Position numbers and translations under genes: made by a program
The notes under the pieces: model-generated
Told to the model about the DNA's origin: nothing
The model's input: only the letters and a program-made list of their open reading frames with translations
Databases searched by the model: none
DNA from: Dugong dugon
Taxonomy: Eukaryota > Chordata > Mammalia > Sirenia > Dugongidae
Direction of reading: 5' to 3'
Length of the DNA: 64,000 nucleotides
Assembly (NCBI GenBank): GCA_030035585.1
Contig: CM057475.1
Location: 124,001-188,000 of the forward strand
Shown: in pieces, positions 10,855-21,700 of the stretch
How positions within the stretch are numbered: the stretch's first letter is position 1
Layout of the letters: every line of letters starts with the position of its first letter

Positions 10855-11538
10855 GATTCAGTTAAGCAGCTTGAGGGAAAGGCTATGTTTTGCTTTCTCT
10901 TTCATGTTGTGAACGGGGAACTTAAACCTACTGCTAACAAATTTTTTACTCAGGACAACTACGGTTTTGCCTCCTTCGCGTTCGAAAACGGTAGAAACGC
11001 GGTTTCTCTTCTCCTTTGGCGATACCGTCTGTAAAGCCCTATTCTCAGCTACGCAGCACAGAATGCCTCCCGGAATGCTGGAAAGCCTGAACGGCTTCAA
11101 CTAGTGGAAAGGGAGAAATGTCATAAGCTTTATCCACGTAGACAATGCACAGGCAACGTTCTTAGGCATGTAACACAGAGGGACTTTCAAACACAGAAAG
11201 TGAATCGTGCTCCGTTCATCCCCAGGCTGAGAGCAACAAGCTCATGCTTTCTCTTTCAGGCAGGGAAGAAGCTACATGCTCGTGTTAAGCACACAAGCTA
11301 TAGTCAGCAAAACTGAACCTGTTCTGCTGTCCTCTAGCTGAAGGTAGACAATCTACCTGTTTGTCTTTGAAAGCCACTGGTACCTTCATTCCTGGTAGGC
11401 AAAATTCCCTTTGAAAACCAGGGGATTCAAATACTTGCTAGGCCTGCACTCTCCAGCCTTCTCCCAAGCAGGGAACATTGGAGAAAGCAGCTTGTGCTGG
11501 CCGGACACTCTCTTCTAACAAAACTGAAAACTTAAGTA
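10855..11538 (+). repeat. Satellite monomer type A (reference copy, 684 bp)
   Basis: Diagnostic bases: ggctatgttttgc at the start, ttactcaggacaactac, gttcgaaaacggtagaaac, ccctattctcagctacgc, gcttcaactagtggaaagg, atccacgtagacaatgc, aagctatagtcagc, gaaggtagacaatc and tttgtctttgaaagccactg. The gaaggtagacaatctacct segment forms a perfect 7-bp-arm dyad here. Closest relative is B. The minus strand holds an 80-codon open frame (10858-11100) that I read as incidental. Confidence 0.9.
11342..11358. other. Dyad aggtaga-caa-tctacct (example in A)
   Basis: A perfect inverted repeat with 7-bp arms occurs in A, and in edge units m4 and m5. Other monomer types have aggcaga in the left arm, leaving a single G-T type mismatch. 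It is located about 490 bases into the monomer. Confidence 0.7.
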
Positions 11539-12221
11539 GATTCAGTTAAGCAGCTTGAGGGAAGCGCTATGTTTTGCTTTCTCTTTCATGTTGTGAACGG
11601 GGAACTTAAACCTACTGCTAACAAATTTTTTACTCAGAACAACTACGTTTTTGCCTCCTTCGCGTTCGAGAACGGGAGTAACGCGGTTTCTCTTCTCCTT
11701 TGGCGATAACGTCTGTAAAGCCCTATTCTCAGCTACGCAGCACAGAATGCCTCCCGGAATGCTGGAAAGCCTGAACGGCTTCAACTAGTGGAAAGGGAGA
11801 AATGTCATAAGCTTTATCCACGTAGACAACGCACAGGCAACGTTCTTAGGCATGTAACACAGAGGGACTTTCAAACACAGAAAGTGAATCGTGCTCCGTT
11901 CATCCCCAGGCTGAGAGCAACAAGCTCATGCTTTCTCTTTCAGGCAGGGAATAAGCTACATGCTCCTGTTAAGCACACAAGCTTTAGTCAGCAAAACCGA
12001 ATCTCTTCTGCTGTTCTCTAGCTGAAGGCAGACAATCTACCTGTTTGGCTTTGAAAGCCAGTAGTACCTTCATTCCAGGTAGGCAAAATTCCCTTTGAAA
12101 ACCAGCGGAATCAAATACTTCCTAGGCCTGCACTCTCCAGCCTTCCCCAAGCAGGGAATATTGGAGATAGCAGCTTGTGCTGGCCGGACACTTTCTTCTA
12201 ACAAAACTGAAAACTTAAGTA
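11539..12221 (+). repeat. Satellite monomer type B (reference copy, 683 bp)
   Basis: Diagnostic bases: ggaagcgctatg, ttactcagaacaactacgtt, cgagaacgggagtaacgc, gtagacaacgcac, gcagggaataagc, gaatctcttctgctgttctc, accagcggaatc, acttcctagg and gggaatattggagatagc. It shares its first half with A (ttcaactagtggaaagg). Its end is the same as that of E, so the C-D and F-G blocks are entered through similar sequence. Confidence 0.9.
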
Positions 12222-12884
12222 GATTCAGTTAAGCAGCTTGAGGGAAACGCTAAGTTTTGCTTTCTCTTTCATATGGTTAATAGGGAACTTAAACCTACTG
12301 CTAACAAAGTTTTTACTCAGGGGAACTACGGTTTTGCCTCCCTCGCGTTCCAGAATGGGAGGAACGCGGTTTCTCTTCTCCTTTAGCGATACCGTGGTAA
12401 AGCCCTAATCTCATCTACGCAGCACAGAATGCCTCCCGGAATGCTAGAAAGCCTGAACGGCTTCAACTAGTTGAAAGGGAAAAAAGTCTTAGGCTTTATC
12501 CAGGTAGACAATGCACAGGCAACGTTCTTAGGCATGTAACACAGAGGGACTTTCAAACACAGAAAGTGAATCGTGCTCCCTTCATCCCCAGACTGAGAGC
12601 AACAAGCTCTTGTTTTCCCTTTCAGGCAGGGAAGAAGCTACATGCTGGTGTTAAGCACACAAGCTTTAGTTAGCAAAACTGAACCTCTTCTGCTGTCCTC
12701 TAGCTGAAGGCAGACAATCTACCTGTTTGGCTTTGAAAGCCAGTACTACCTTCTTTCCTGATAGGCAAAATTCCCTTTGAAAACCAGGGGATTCTAACAC
12801 TTGCTAGGCCTGCACTCTCCAGCCTTCTCCCAAGCAGGGAACATTGGAGAAAGCAGCTTGTGCTGGCCGGACACTCTCTTCTAA
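12222..12884 (+). repeat. Satellite monomer type C (reference copy, 663 bp)
   Basis: Diagnostic bases: ttttgctttctctttcatat, ggttaatagg, cagaatgggaggaacgc, ccgtggtaaagccctaatct, gggaaaaaagtcttagg and gctcttgttttcc. The end reads cttctaagattcag, lacking the 20 bases acaaaactgaaaacttaagt present in other types, which explains the 663-bp length. It is nearly identical to F. It contains the perfect palindrome ttcaactagttgaa at 12462-12475. Confidence 0.9.
12462..12475. other. Perfect 14-bp palindrome ttcaactagttgaa (example in C)
   Basis: The palindrome is complete in C, F and H and in edge units m1, m2 and m6. One arm base is changed in A and B (ttcaactagtggaa). The centre is altered but the arms are kept in D and G (ttcaa-ctgc-ttgaa). 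It is broken in E. The position within the monomer is constant, about 240 bases after the phase landmark. Confidence 0.75.
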
Positions 12885-13567
12885 GATTCAGTTAAGCAGC
12901 TTGAGGGAAACGCTAAGTTTTGGTTTCTCTTTCATCTTGTGAAAGGGGAACTTAAACCTACTGCTAACAAATTTTCTACTCAGGAGAACTAGGGTTTTGC
13001 CTCCTTCGCGTTCCAGAGCGGGAGAAACGCGGTTTCTCTTCTCCTTTGGCGATACCGTCTGTAAAGCGGTATTCTCAGCCGCGCAGCCCAGAATACCTCC
13101 CGGAATGCTAGAAAGCCTCACCGGCTTCAACTGCTTGAAAGGGAGAAACGTCATACGCTTTATCAAAGTAGACAATGCACAGGATCTGTCTTAGGCATGT
13201 AACACAGAGGGACTTTCAAACACAGAAAGTGAATCGTGCTCCGTTCATCCCCAGACTGAGAGCAACAATCTCTTGCTTTCCCTTTCAGGCAGAGAAGAAG
13301 CTACATGCTGGTGTTAAGCACACAAGCTTTAGTTAGCAAAACTGAACCTCTTCTGCTGTCCTCTAGCTGAAGGCAGACAATCTACCTGTTTGGCTTTGAA
13401 AGCCAATACTACCTTCATTCCTGGTAGGCAAACTTCCCTTTGAAAACCAGGGGATTCAAATACTTGCTAGGCCTGCACTCTCCAGCCTTTTCCCAAGCAG
13501 GGAACATTGGAGATAGCAGCTTGTGCTGGCCGGACACTTTCTTCTAACAAAACTGAAAACTTAAGTA
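12885..13567 (+). repeat. Satellite monomer type D (reference copy, 683 bp)
   Basis: Diagnostic bases: ttttggtttctctttcatct, tgtgaaagg, ttccagagcgggag, gcggtattctcagccgcgca, gaatacctcccgg, ctcaccggcttcaactgctt, tatcaaagtagac, caggatctgtctta, caacaatctcttgc and ggcagagaagaagc. The first half is nearly the same as G. Opposing 65-codon (+) and 95-codon (-) open frames overlap the centre and recur with each copy. Confidence 0.9.
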
Positions 13568-14249
13568 GATTCAGTTAAGCAGCTTGAGGGAAACTCTAAG
13601 TTTTGGTTTCTCTTTCATGTTGTGAAAGGGGAACTTAAACCTATTGCTAACAAAGTTTTTACTCAGGAGAACTAGGGTTTTGCCTCCTTCGCGTTCCAGA
13701 ACGGGAGAAACGCGGTTTCTCTTCTCCTTCGGCGATAACGTCCGTAAAGCCCTATTCTCAGCTACGCAGCACAGAATGCCACCAGGAATGCTGGAAAGCC
13801 TGAACGGCTAAAACTAGTTGAAAGGGAAAAAAGTCTTAGGCTGTACCCAGGTAGACAATGCACAGGCAACGTTCTTAGGCATGTAACACAGAGGGACTTT
13901 CAAACACAGAAAGTGAATCGTGCTCCGTGCATCCCCAGGCTGAGAGCAACAAGCTCATGCTTTGTCCTCAGGCTGGGAAGAAGCTACATGCTCCTGTTAA
14001 GCACACAGGCTTTAGTCAGCAAAACCGAACCTCTTCTGCTGTCCTCTAGCTGAAGGCAGACAATCTACCTGTTTGGCTTTGAAAGCCAGTAGTACCTTCT
14101 TTCCTGTTAGGCAAAATTCCCTTTGAAAACCAGGAGATTCAAACACTTGCTAGGCCTGCACTCTCCAGCCTTCCCCAAGCAGGGAATATTGGAGATAGCA
14201 GCTTGTGCTGGCCGGACACTTTCTTCTAACAAAACTGAAAACTTAAGTA
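13568..14249 (+). repeat. Satellite monomer type E (reference copy, 682 bp)
   Basis: Diagnostic bases: gggaaactctaag, acctattgctaac, ctccttcggcgataacgtcc, gaatgccaccaggaatgctg, acggctaaaactagttg, ggctgtacccagg, ccgtgcatcccc, gctttgtcctcaggctggg and aaccaggagattc. The ttcaactagttgaa palindrome is destroyed here (taaaactagttgaa). Confidence 0.9.
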
Positions 14250-14912
14250 GATTCAGTTAAGCAGCTTGAGGGAAACGCTAAGTTTTGCTTTCTCTTTCAT
14301 ATGGTTAATAGGGAACTTAAACCTACTGCTAACAAAGTTTTTACTCAGGGGAACTACGGTTTTGCCTCCCTCGCGTTCCAGAATGGGAGGAACGCGGTTT
14401 CTCTTCTCCTTTAGCGATACCGTGGTAAAGCCCTAATCTCATCTACGCAGCACAGAATGCCTCCCGGAATGCTAGAAAGCCTGAACGGCTTCAACTAGTT
14501 GAAAGGGAAAAAAGTCTTAGGCTTTATCCAGGTAGACAATGCACAGGCAACGTTCTTAGGCATGTAACACAGAGGGACTTTCAAACACAGAAAGTGAATC
14601 GTGCTCCGTTCCTCCCCAGACTGAGAGCAACAAGCTCTTGTTTTCCCTTTCAGGCAGGGAAGAAGCTACATGCTGGTGTTAAGCACACAAGCTTTAGTTA
14701 GCAAAACTGAACCTCTTCTGCTGTCCTCTAGCTGAAGGCAGACAATCTACCTGTTTGGCTTTGAAAGCCAGTACTACCTTCTTTCCTGATAGGCAAAATT
14801 CCCTTTGAAAACCAGGGGATTCAAACACTTGCTAGGCCTGCACTCTCCAGCCTTCTCCCAAGCAGGGAACATTGGAGAAAGCAGCTTGTGCTGGCCGGAC
14901 ACTCTCTTCTAA
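14250..14912 (+). repeat. Satellite monomer type F (reference copy, 663 bp)
   Basis: It is nearly identical to C, including the 20-base end deletion, and lies exactly 2,028 bp after it. In this copy it differs from C at cgttcctcccc versus cccttcatcccc and at gattcaaacac versus gattctaacac. The perfect ttcaactagttgaa palindrome is present. Confidence 0.9.
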
Positions 14913-15031
14913 GATTCAGTTAAGCAGCTTGAGGGAAACGCTAAGTTTTGGTTTCTCTTTCATCTTGTGAAAGGGGAACTTAAACCTACTGCTAACAAAT
15001 TTTCTACTCAGGAGAACTAGGGTTTTGCCTC

Positions 15032-15051
15032 CTTCGCGTTCCAGAACGGGA
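15032..15051 (+). other. CENP-B-box-like motif, spacer 3 bp too long (example in G)
   Basis: The sequence cttcgcgttccagaacggga has the two outer parts of the mammalian CENP-B box (yTTCG ... CGGGr), but 10 instead of 7 bases separate TTCG from CGGG. It therefore does not meet the known binding consensus. The centre cgttcnngaacg is itself dyad-symmetric. D and E carry the same or nearly the same motif; B has cttcgcgttcgagaacggga. A (aacggta), C and F (ctcgcgttccagaatggga) and H are degenerate. Whether any protein binds it is unknown. Confidence 0.4.
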
Positions 15052-15066
15052 GAAACGCGGTTTCTC
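15050..15066. other. Dyad gagaaac-gcg-gtttctc (example in G)
   Basis: This is a perfect inverted repeat with 7-bp arms and a 3-base centre, partly overlapping the CENP-B-box-like motif. It is intact in D, E and G, and changed by one base in one arm in A (tagaaac), B (gagtaac), C/F (gaggaac) and H (gcg to gtg, in the centre only). It could extrude as a short hairpin in single-stranded or supercoiled DNA. Confidence 0.7.
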
Positions 15067-15595
15067 TTCTCCTTTGGCGATACCGTCTGTAAAGCGGTAT
15101 TCTCAGCCGCGCAGCCCAGAATACCTCCCGGAATGCTAGAAAGCCTCACCGGCTTCAACTGCTTGAAAGGGAGAAACGTCATACGCTTTATCAAAGTAGA
15201 CAATGCACAGGATCTGTCTTAGGCATGTAACACAGAGGGACTTTCAAACACAGAAAGTGAATCGTGCTCCCTTCATCCCCAGACTGAGAGCAACAAGCTC
15301 TTGCTTTCCCTTTCAGGCAGGAAAGAAGCTACATGCTCCTGTTAAGCTCACAAGCTTTAGCCAGCAAAACCGAACCTCTTCCGCTTTCCTCTCGCTGAAG
15401 GCAGACAATCTACCTGTTTGGCTTTGAAAGGCAATAGTACCTTCATTCCTGGTAGGCAAAATTCCCTTTGAAAACCAGGGGATTCAAATACTTGCTAGGC
15501 ATGCACTCTCCAGCCTTCTCCCAAGCAGGGAACATTGGAGAAAGCAGCTTGTGCTGGCCGGACACTTTTTTCTAAGAAATCTGAAAAGTTAAGTA

Positions 15596-16277
15596 GATTC
15601 AGTTAAGCAGCTTGAAGGAGAACGCTATCCTTTGCTTTCTCTTTCATATGGTGAGTAGGGAACTTAAATCTACTGCTAACAAAATTTTTACTCAGGGGAA
15701 CTAGGGTTTTGCCTCCCTCGCGTTCCGAAAGGGAGAAACGTGGTTTCTCTTCTCCTTTAGCGATACCGTTGTAAAGCCCTATTCTCAGCTACGCAGCACA
15801 GAATGCCTCCCGGAATGCTAGAAAGCCTGAACGGCTTCAACTAGTTGAAAGGGACAAAAGTCTTCGGCTTTATCCAGGTAGACAATGCACAGGCAACGTT
15901 CTTAGGCATGTAACACAGAGGGACTTTCAAACACAGAAAGTGAATCGTGCTCCCTTCATCCCCAGACTGAGAGCAACAAGCTCTTGCTTTCCCATTCACG
16001 CAGGGAAGAAGCTACATGCTGGTGTTAAGCACACAAGCTTTAGTTAGCAAAACTGAACCTCTTCTGCAGTCCTCTAGCTGAAGGCAGACAATCTACCTGT
16101 TTGGCTTTGAAAGCCAGTAGTACCTTCATTCCAGGTAGGCAAAATTCCCTTTGAAAACCAGGGGATTCAAATACTTGCTAGGCCTGCCCTCTCCAGCCTT
16201 CCCCAAGCAGGGAACATTGCAGAAAGCAGCTTGTGCTGGCCGGACACTCTCTTCTAACAAAACTGAAAACTTAAGTA
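15596..16277 (+). repeat. Satellite monomer type H (reference copy, 682 bp)
   Basis: Diagnostic bases: gaaggagaacgctatcc, ggtgagtagg, aacttaaatctactg, gcgttccgaaagggagaaac, gtggtttctc, ccgttgtaaag, gggacaaaagtcttcgg, ttcccattcacgc and ctgcagtcctct. It contains the perfect palindrome ttcaactagttgaa at 15836-15849. It is preceded by tttttctaagaaatctgaaa, unlike other junctions. Confidence 0.9.
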
Positions 16278-19200
16278 GATTCAGTTAAGCAGCTTGAGGG
16301 AAAGGCTATGTTTTGCTTTCTCTTTCATGTTGTGAACGGGGAACTTAAACCTACTGCTAACAAATTTTTTACTCAGGACAACTACGGTTTTGCCTCCTTC
16401 GCGTTCGAAAACGGTAGAAACGCGGTTTCTCTTCTCCTTTGGCGATACCGTCTGTAAAGCCCTATTCTCAGCTACGCAGCACAGAATGCCTCCCGGAATG
16501 CTGGAAAGCCTGAACGGCTTCAACTAGTGGAAAGGGAGAAATGTCATAAGCTTTATCCACGTAGACAATGCACAGGCAACGTTCTTAGGCATGTAACACA
16601 GAGGGACTTTCAAACACAGAAAGTGAATCGTGCTCCGTTCATCCCCAGGCTGAGAGCAACAAGCTCATGCTTTCTCTTTCAGGCAGGGAAGAAGCTACAT
16701 GCTCGTGTTAAGCACACAAGCTATAGTCAGCAAAACTGAACCTGTTCTGCTGTCCTCTAGCTGAAGGTAGACAATCTACCTGTTTGTCTTTGAAAGCCAC
16801 TGGTACCTTCATTCCTGGTAGGCAAAATTCCCTTTGAAAACCAGGGGATTCAAATACTTGCTAGGCCTGCACTCTCCAGCCTTCTCCCAAGCAGGGAACA
16901 TTGGAGAAAGCAGCTTGTGCTGGCCGGACACTCTCTTCTAACAAAACTGAAAACTTAAGTAGATTCAGTTAAGCAGCTTGAGGGAAGCGCTATGTTTTGC
17001 TTTCTCTTTCATGTTGTGAACGGGGAACTTAAACCTACTGCTAACAAATTTTTTACTCAGAACAACTACGTTTTTGCCTCCTTCGCGTTCGAGAACGGGA
17101 GTAACGCGGTTTCTCTTCTCCTTTGGCGATAACGTCTGTAAAGCCCTATTCTCAGCTACGCAGCACAGAATGCCTCCCGGAATGCTGGAAAGCCTGAACG
17201 GCTTCAACTAGTGGAAAGGGAGAAATGTCATAAGCTTTATCCACGTAGACAACGCACAGGCAACGTTCTTAGGCATGTAACACAGAGGGACTTTCAAACA
17301 CAGAAAGTGAATCGTGCTCCGTTCATCCCCAGGCTGAGAGCAACAAGCTCATGCTTTCTCTTTCAGGCAGGGAATAAGCTACATGCTCCTGTTAAGCACA
17401 CAAGCTTTAGTCAGCAAAACCGAATCTCTTCTGCTGTTCTCTAGCTGAAGGCAGACAATCTACCTGTTTGGCTTTGAAAGCCAGTAGTACCTTCATTCCA
17501 GGTAGGCAAAATTCCCTTTGAAAACCAGCGGAATCAAATACTTCCTAGGCCTGCACTCTCCAGCCTTCCCCAAGCAGGGAATATTGGAGATAGCAGCTTG
17601 TGCTGGCCGGACACTTTCTTCTAACAAAACTGAAAACTTAAGTAGATTCAGTTAAGCAGCTTGAGGGAAACGCTAAGTTTTGCTTTCTCTTTCATATGGT
17701 TAATAGGGAACTTAAACCTACTGCTAACAAAGTTTTTACTCAGGGGAACTACGGTTTTGCCTCCCTCGCGTTCCAGAATGGGAGGAACGCGGTTTCTCTT
17801 CTCCTTTAGCGATACCGTGGTAAAGCCCTAATCTCATCTACGCAGCACAGAATGCCTCCCGGAATGCTAGAAAGCCTGAACGGCTTCAACTAGTTGAAAG
17901 GGAAAAAAGTCTTAGGCTTTATCCAGGTAGACAATGCACAGGCAACGTTCTTAGGCATGTAACACAGAGGGACTTTCAAACACAGAAAGTGAATCGTGCT
18001 CCGTTCCTCCCCAGACTGAGAGCAACAAGCTCTTGTTTTCCCTTTCAGGCAGGGAAGAAGCTACATGCTGGTGTTAAGCACACAAGCTTTAGTTAGCAAA
18101 ACTGAACCTCTTCTGCTGTCCTCTAGCTGAAGGCAGACAATCTACCTGTTTGGCTTTGAAAGCCAGTACTACCTTCTTTCCTGATAGGCAAAATTCCCTT
18201 TGAAAACCAGGGGATTCTAACACTTGCTAGGCCTGCACTCTCCAGCCTTCTCCCAAGCAGGGAACATTGGAGAAAGCAGCTTGTGCTGGCCGGACACTCT
18301 CTTCTAAGATTCAGTTAAGCAGCTTGAGGGAAACGCTAAGTTTTGGTTTCTCTTTCATCTTGTGAAAGGGGAACTTAAACCTACTGCTAACAAATTTTCT
18401 ACTCAGGAGAACTAGGGTTTTGCCTCCTTCGCGTTCCAGAGCGGGAGAAACGCGGTTTCTCTTCTCCTTTGGCGATACCGTCTGTAAAGCGGTATTCTCA
18501 GCCGCGCAGCCCAGAATACCTCCCGGAATGCTAGAAAGCCTCACCGGCTTCAACTGCTTGAAAGGGAGAAACGTCATACGCTTTATCAAAGTAGACAATG
18601 CACAGGATCTGTCTTAGGCATGTAACACAGAGGGACTTTCAAACACAGAAAGTGAATCGTGCTCCGTTCATCCCCAGACTGAGAGCAACAATCTCTTGCT
18701 TTCCCTTTCAGGCAGAGAAGAAGCTACATGCTGGTGTTAAGCACACAAGCTTTAGTTAGCAAAACTGAACCTCTTCTGCTGTCCTCTAGCTGAAGGCAGA
18801 CAATCTACCTGTTTGGCTTTGAAAGCCAATACTACCTTCATTCCTGGTAGGCAAACTTCCCTTTGAAAACCAGGGGATTCAAATACTTGCTAGGCCTGCA
18901 CTCTCCAGCCTTTTCCCAAGCAGGGAACATTGGAGATAGCAGCTTGTGCTGGCCGGACACTTTCTTCTAACAAAACTGAAAACTTAAGTAGATTCAGTTA
19001 AGCAGCTTGAGGGAAACTCTAAGTTTTGGTTTCTCTTTCATGTTGTGAAAGGGGAACTTAAACCTATTGCTAACAAAGTTTTTACTCAGGAGAACTAGGG
19101 TTTTGCCTCCTTCGCGTTCCAGAACGGGAGAAACGCGGTTTCTCTTCTCCTTCGGCGATAACGTCCGTAAAGCCCTATTCTCAGCTACGCAGCACAGAAT

Positions 19201-21700
19201 GCCACCAGGAATGCTGGAAAGCCTGAACGGCTAAAACTAGTTGAAAGGGAAAAAAGTCTTAGGCTGTACCCAGGTAGACAATGCACAGGCAACGTTCTTA
19301 GGCATGTAACACAGAGGGACTTTCAAACACAGAAAGTGAATCGTGCTCCGTGCATCCCCAGGCTGAGAGCAACAAGCTCATGCTTTGTCCTCAGGCTGGG
19401 AAGAAGCTACATGCTCCTGTTAAGCACGCAGGCTTTAGTCAGCAAAACCGAACCTCTTCTGCTGTCCTCTAGCTGAAGGCAGACAATCTACCTGTTTGGC
19501 TTTGAAAGCCAGTAGTACCTTCTTTCCTGTTAGGCAAAATTCCCTTTGAAAACCAGGAGATTCAAACACTTGCTAGGCCTGCACTCTCCAGCCTTCCCCA
19601 AGCAGGGAATATTGGAGATAGCAGCTTGTGCTGGCCGGACACTTTCTTCTAACAAAACTGAAAACTTAAGTAGATTCAGTTAAGCAGCTTGAGGGAAACG
19701 CTAAGTTTTGCTTTCTCTTTCATATGGTTAATAGGGAACTTAAACCTACTGCTAACAAAGTTTTTACTCAGGGGAACTACGGTTTTGCCTCCCTCGCGTT
19801 CCAGAATGGGAGGAACGCGGTTTCTCTTCTCCTTTAGCGATACCGTGGTAAAGCCCTAATCTCATCTACGCAGCACAGAATGCCTCCCGGAATGCTAGAA
19901 AGCCTGAACGGCTTCAACTAGTTGAAAGGGAAAAAAGTCTTAGGCTTTATCCAGGTAGACAATGCACAGGCAACGTTCTTAGGCATGTAACACAGAGGGA
20001 CTTTCAAACACAGAAAGTGAATCGTGCTCCGTTCCTCCCCAGACTGAGAGCAACAAGCTCTTGTTTTCCCTTTCAGGCAGGGAAGAAGCTACATGCTGGT
20101 GTTAAGCACACAAGCTTTAGTTAGCAAAACTGAACCTCTTCTGCTGTCCTCTAGCTGAAGGCAGACAATCTACCTGTTTGGCTTTGAAAGCCAGTACTAC
20201 CTTCTTTCCTGATAGGCAAAATTCCCTTTGAAAACCAGGGGATTCAAACACTTGCTAGGCCTGCACTCTCCAGCCTTCTCCCAAGCAGGGAACATTGGAG
20301 AAAGCAGCTTGTGCTGGCCGGACACTCTCTTCTAAGATTCAGTTAAGCAGCTTGAGGGAAACGCTAAGTTTTGGTTTCTCTTTCATCTTGTGAAAGGGGA
20401 ACTTAAACCTACTGCTAACAAATTTTCTACTCAGGAGAACTAGGGTTTTGCCTCCTTCGCGTTCCAGAACGGGAGAAACGCGGTTTCTCTTCTCCTTTGG
20501 CGATACCGTCTGTAAAGCGGTATTCTCAGCCGCGCAGCCCAGAATACCTCCCGGAATGCTAGAAAGCCTCACCGGCTTCAACTGCTTGAAAGGGAGAAAC
20601 GTCATACGCTTTATCAAAGTAGACAATGCACAGGATCTGTCTTAGGCATGTAACACAGAGGGACTTTCAAACACAGAAAGTGAATCGTGCTCCCTTCATC
20701 CCCAGACTGAGAGCAACAAGCTCTTGCTTTCCCTTTCAGGCAGGAAAGAAGCTACATGCTCGTGTTAAGCTCACAAGCTTTAGCCAGCAAAACCGAACCT
20801 CTTCCGCTTTCCTCTCGCTGAAGGCAGACAATCTACCTGTTTGGCTTTGAAAGGCAATAGTACCTTCATTCCTGGTAGGCAAAATTCCCTTTGAAAACCA
20901 GGGGATTCAAATACTTGCTAGGCATGCACTCTCCAGCCTTCTCCCAAGCAGGGAACATTGGAGAAAGCAGCTTGTGCTGGCCGGACACTTTTTTCTAAGA
21001 AATCTGAAAAGTTAAGTAGATTCAGTTAAGCAGCTTGAAGGAGAACGCTATCCTTTGCTTTCTCTTTCATATGGTGAGTAGGGAACTTAAATCTACTGCT
21101 AACAAAATTTTTACTCAGGGGAACTAGGGTTTTGCCTCCCTCGCGTTCCAAAAGGGAGAAACGTGGTTTCTCTTCTCCTTTAGCGATACCGTTGTAAAGC
21201 CCTATTCTCAGCTACGCAGCACAGAATGCCTCCCGGAATGCTAGAAAGCCTGAACGGCTTCAACTAGTTGAAAGGGACAAAAGTCTTCGGCTTTATCCAG
21301 GTAGACAATGCACAGGCAACGTTCTTAGGCATGTAACACAGAGGGACTTTCAAACACAGAAAGTGAATCGTGCTCCCTTCATCCCCAGACTGAGAGCAAC
21401 AAGCTCTTGCTTTCCCATTCACGCAGGGAAGAAGCTACATGCTGGTGTTAAGCACACAAGCTTTAGTTAGCAAAACTGAACCTCTTCTGCAGTCCTCTAG
21501 CTGAAGGCAGACAATCTACCTGTTTGGCTTTGAAAGCCAGTAGTACCTTCATTCCAGGTAGGCAAAATTCCCTTTGAAAACCAGGGGATTCAAATACTTG
21601 CTAGGCCTGCCCTCTCCAGCCTTCCCCAAGCAGGGAACATTGCAGAAAGCAGCTTGTGCTGGCCGGACACTCTCTTCTAACAAAACTGAAAACTTAAGTA
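16278..21700 (+). repeat. HOR copy 3 (8 monomers, 5,423 bp)
   Basis: Monomer starts: A 16278, B 16962, C 17645, D 18308, E 18991, F 19673, G 20336, H 21019. A private base is G at 19428 in E (gcacgcagg versus gcacacagg elsewhere). G/H variant class: gttttggtttc, atgctcgtg, ttccaaaagg. Confidence 0.95.

Larger units (their letters stand above)
14913..15595 (+). repeat. Satellite monomer type G (reference copy, 683 bp)
   Basis: The first half equals D except for ttccagaacgggag. The second half is its own: cccttcatcccc, ggcaggaaagaagc, gttaagctcacaagctttag, ccagcaaaacc, cttccgctttcctctcgctg, gaaaggcaatag and gctaggcatgcac. It carries the variant sites gttttg(g/t)tttc and atgctc(c/g)tg that sort HOR copies into classes. 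Confidence 0.9.
10855..16277 (+). repeat. HOR copy 2 (8 monomers, 5,423 bp, reference)
   Basis: Monomer starts: A 10855, B 11539, C 12222, D 12885, E 13568, F 14250, G 14913, H 15596. This is the first complete copy and I use it as the reference for the monomer types. Its C still has the cccttcatcccc version shared with copy 1, whereas from copy 3 onward C has ccgttcctcccc, the F version. G/H variant class: gttttggtttc, atgctcctg, ttccgaaagg. Confidence 0.95.

Noticed and set aside
13004..13023. Canonical CENP-B box
   Set aside because: I looked for yTTCG-N4-A-N2-CGGG and its complement in the monomer types and found only versions with a wrong spacer or missing CGGG.
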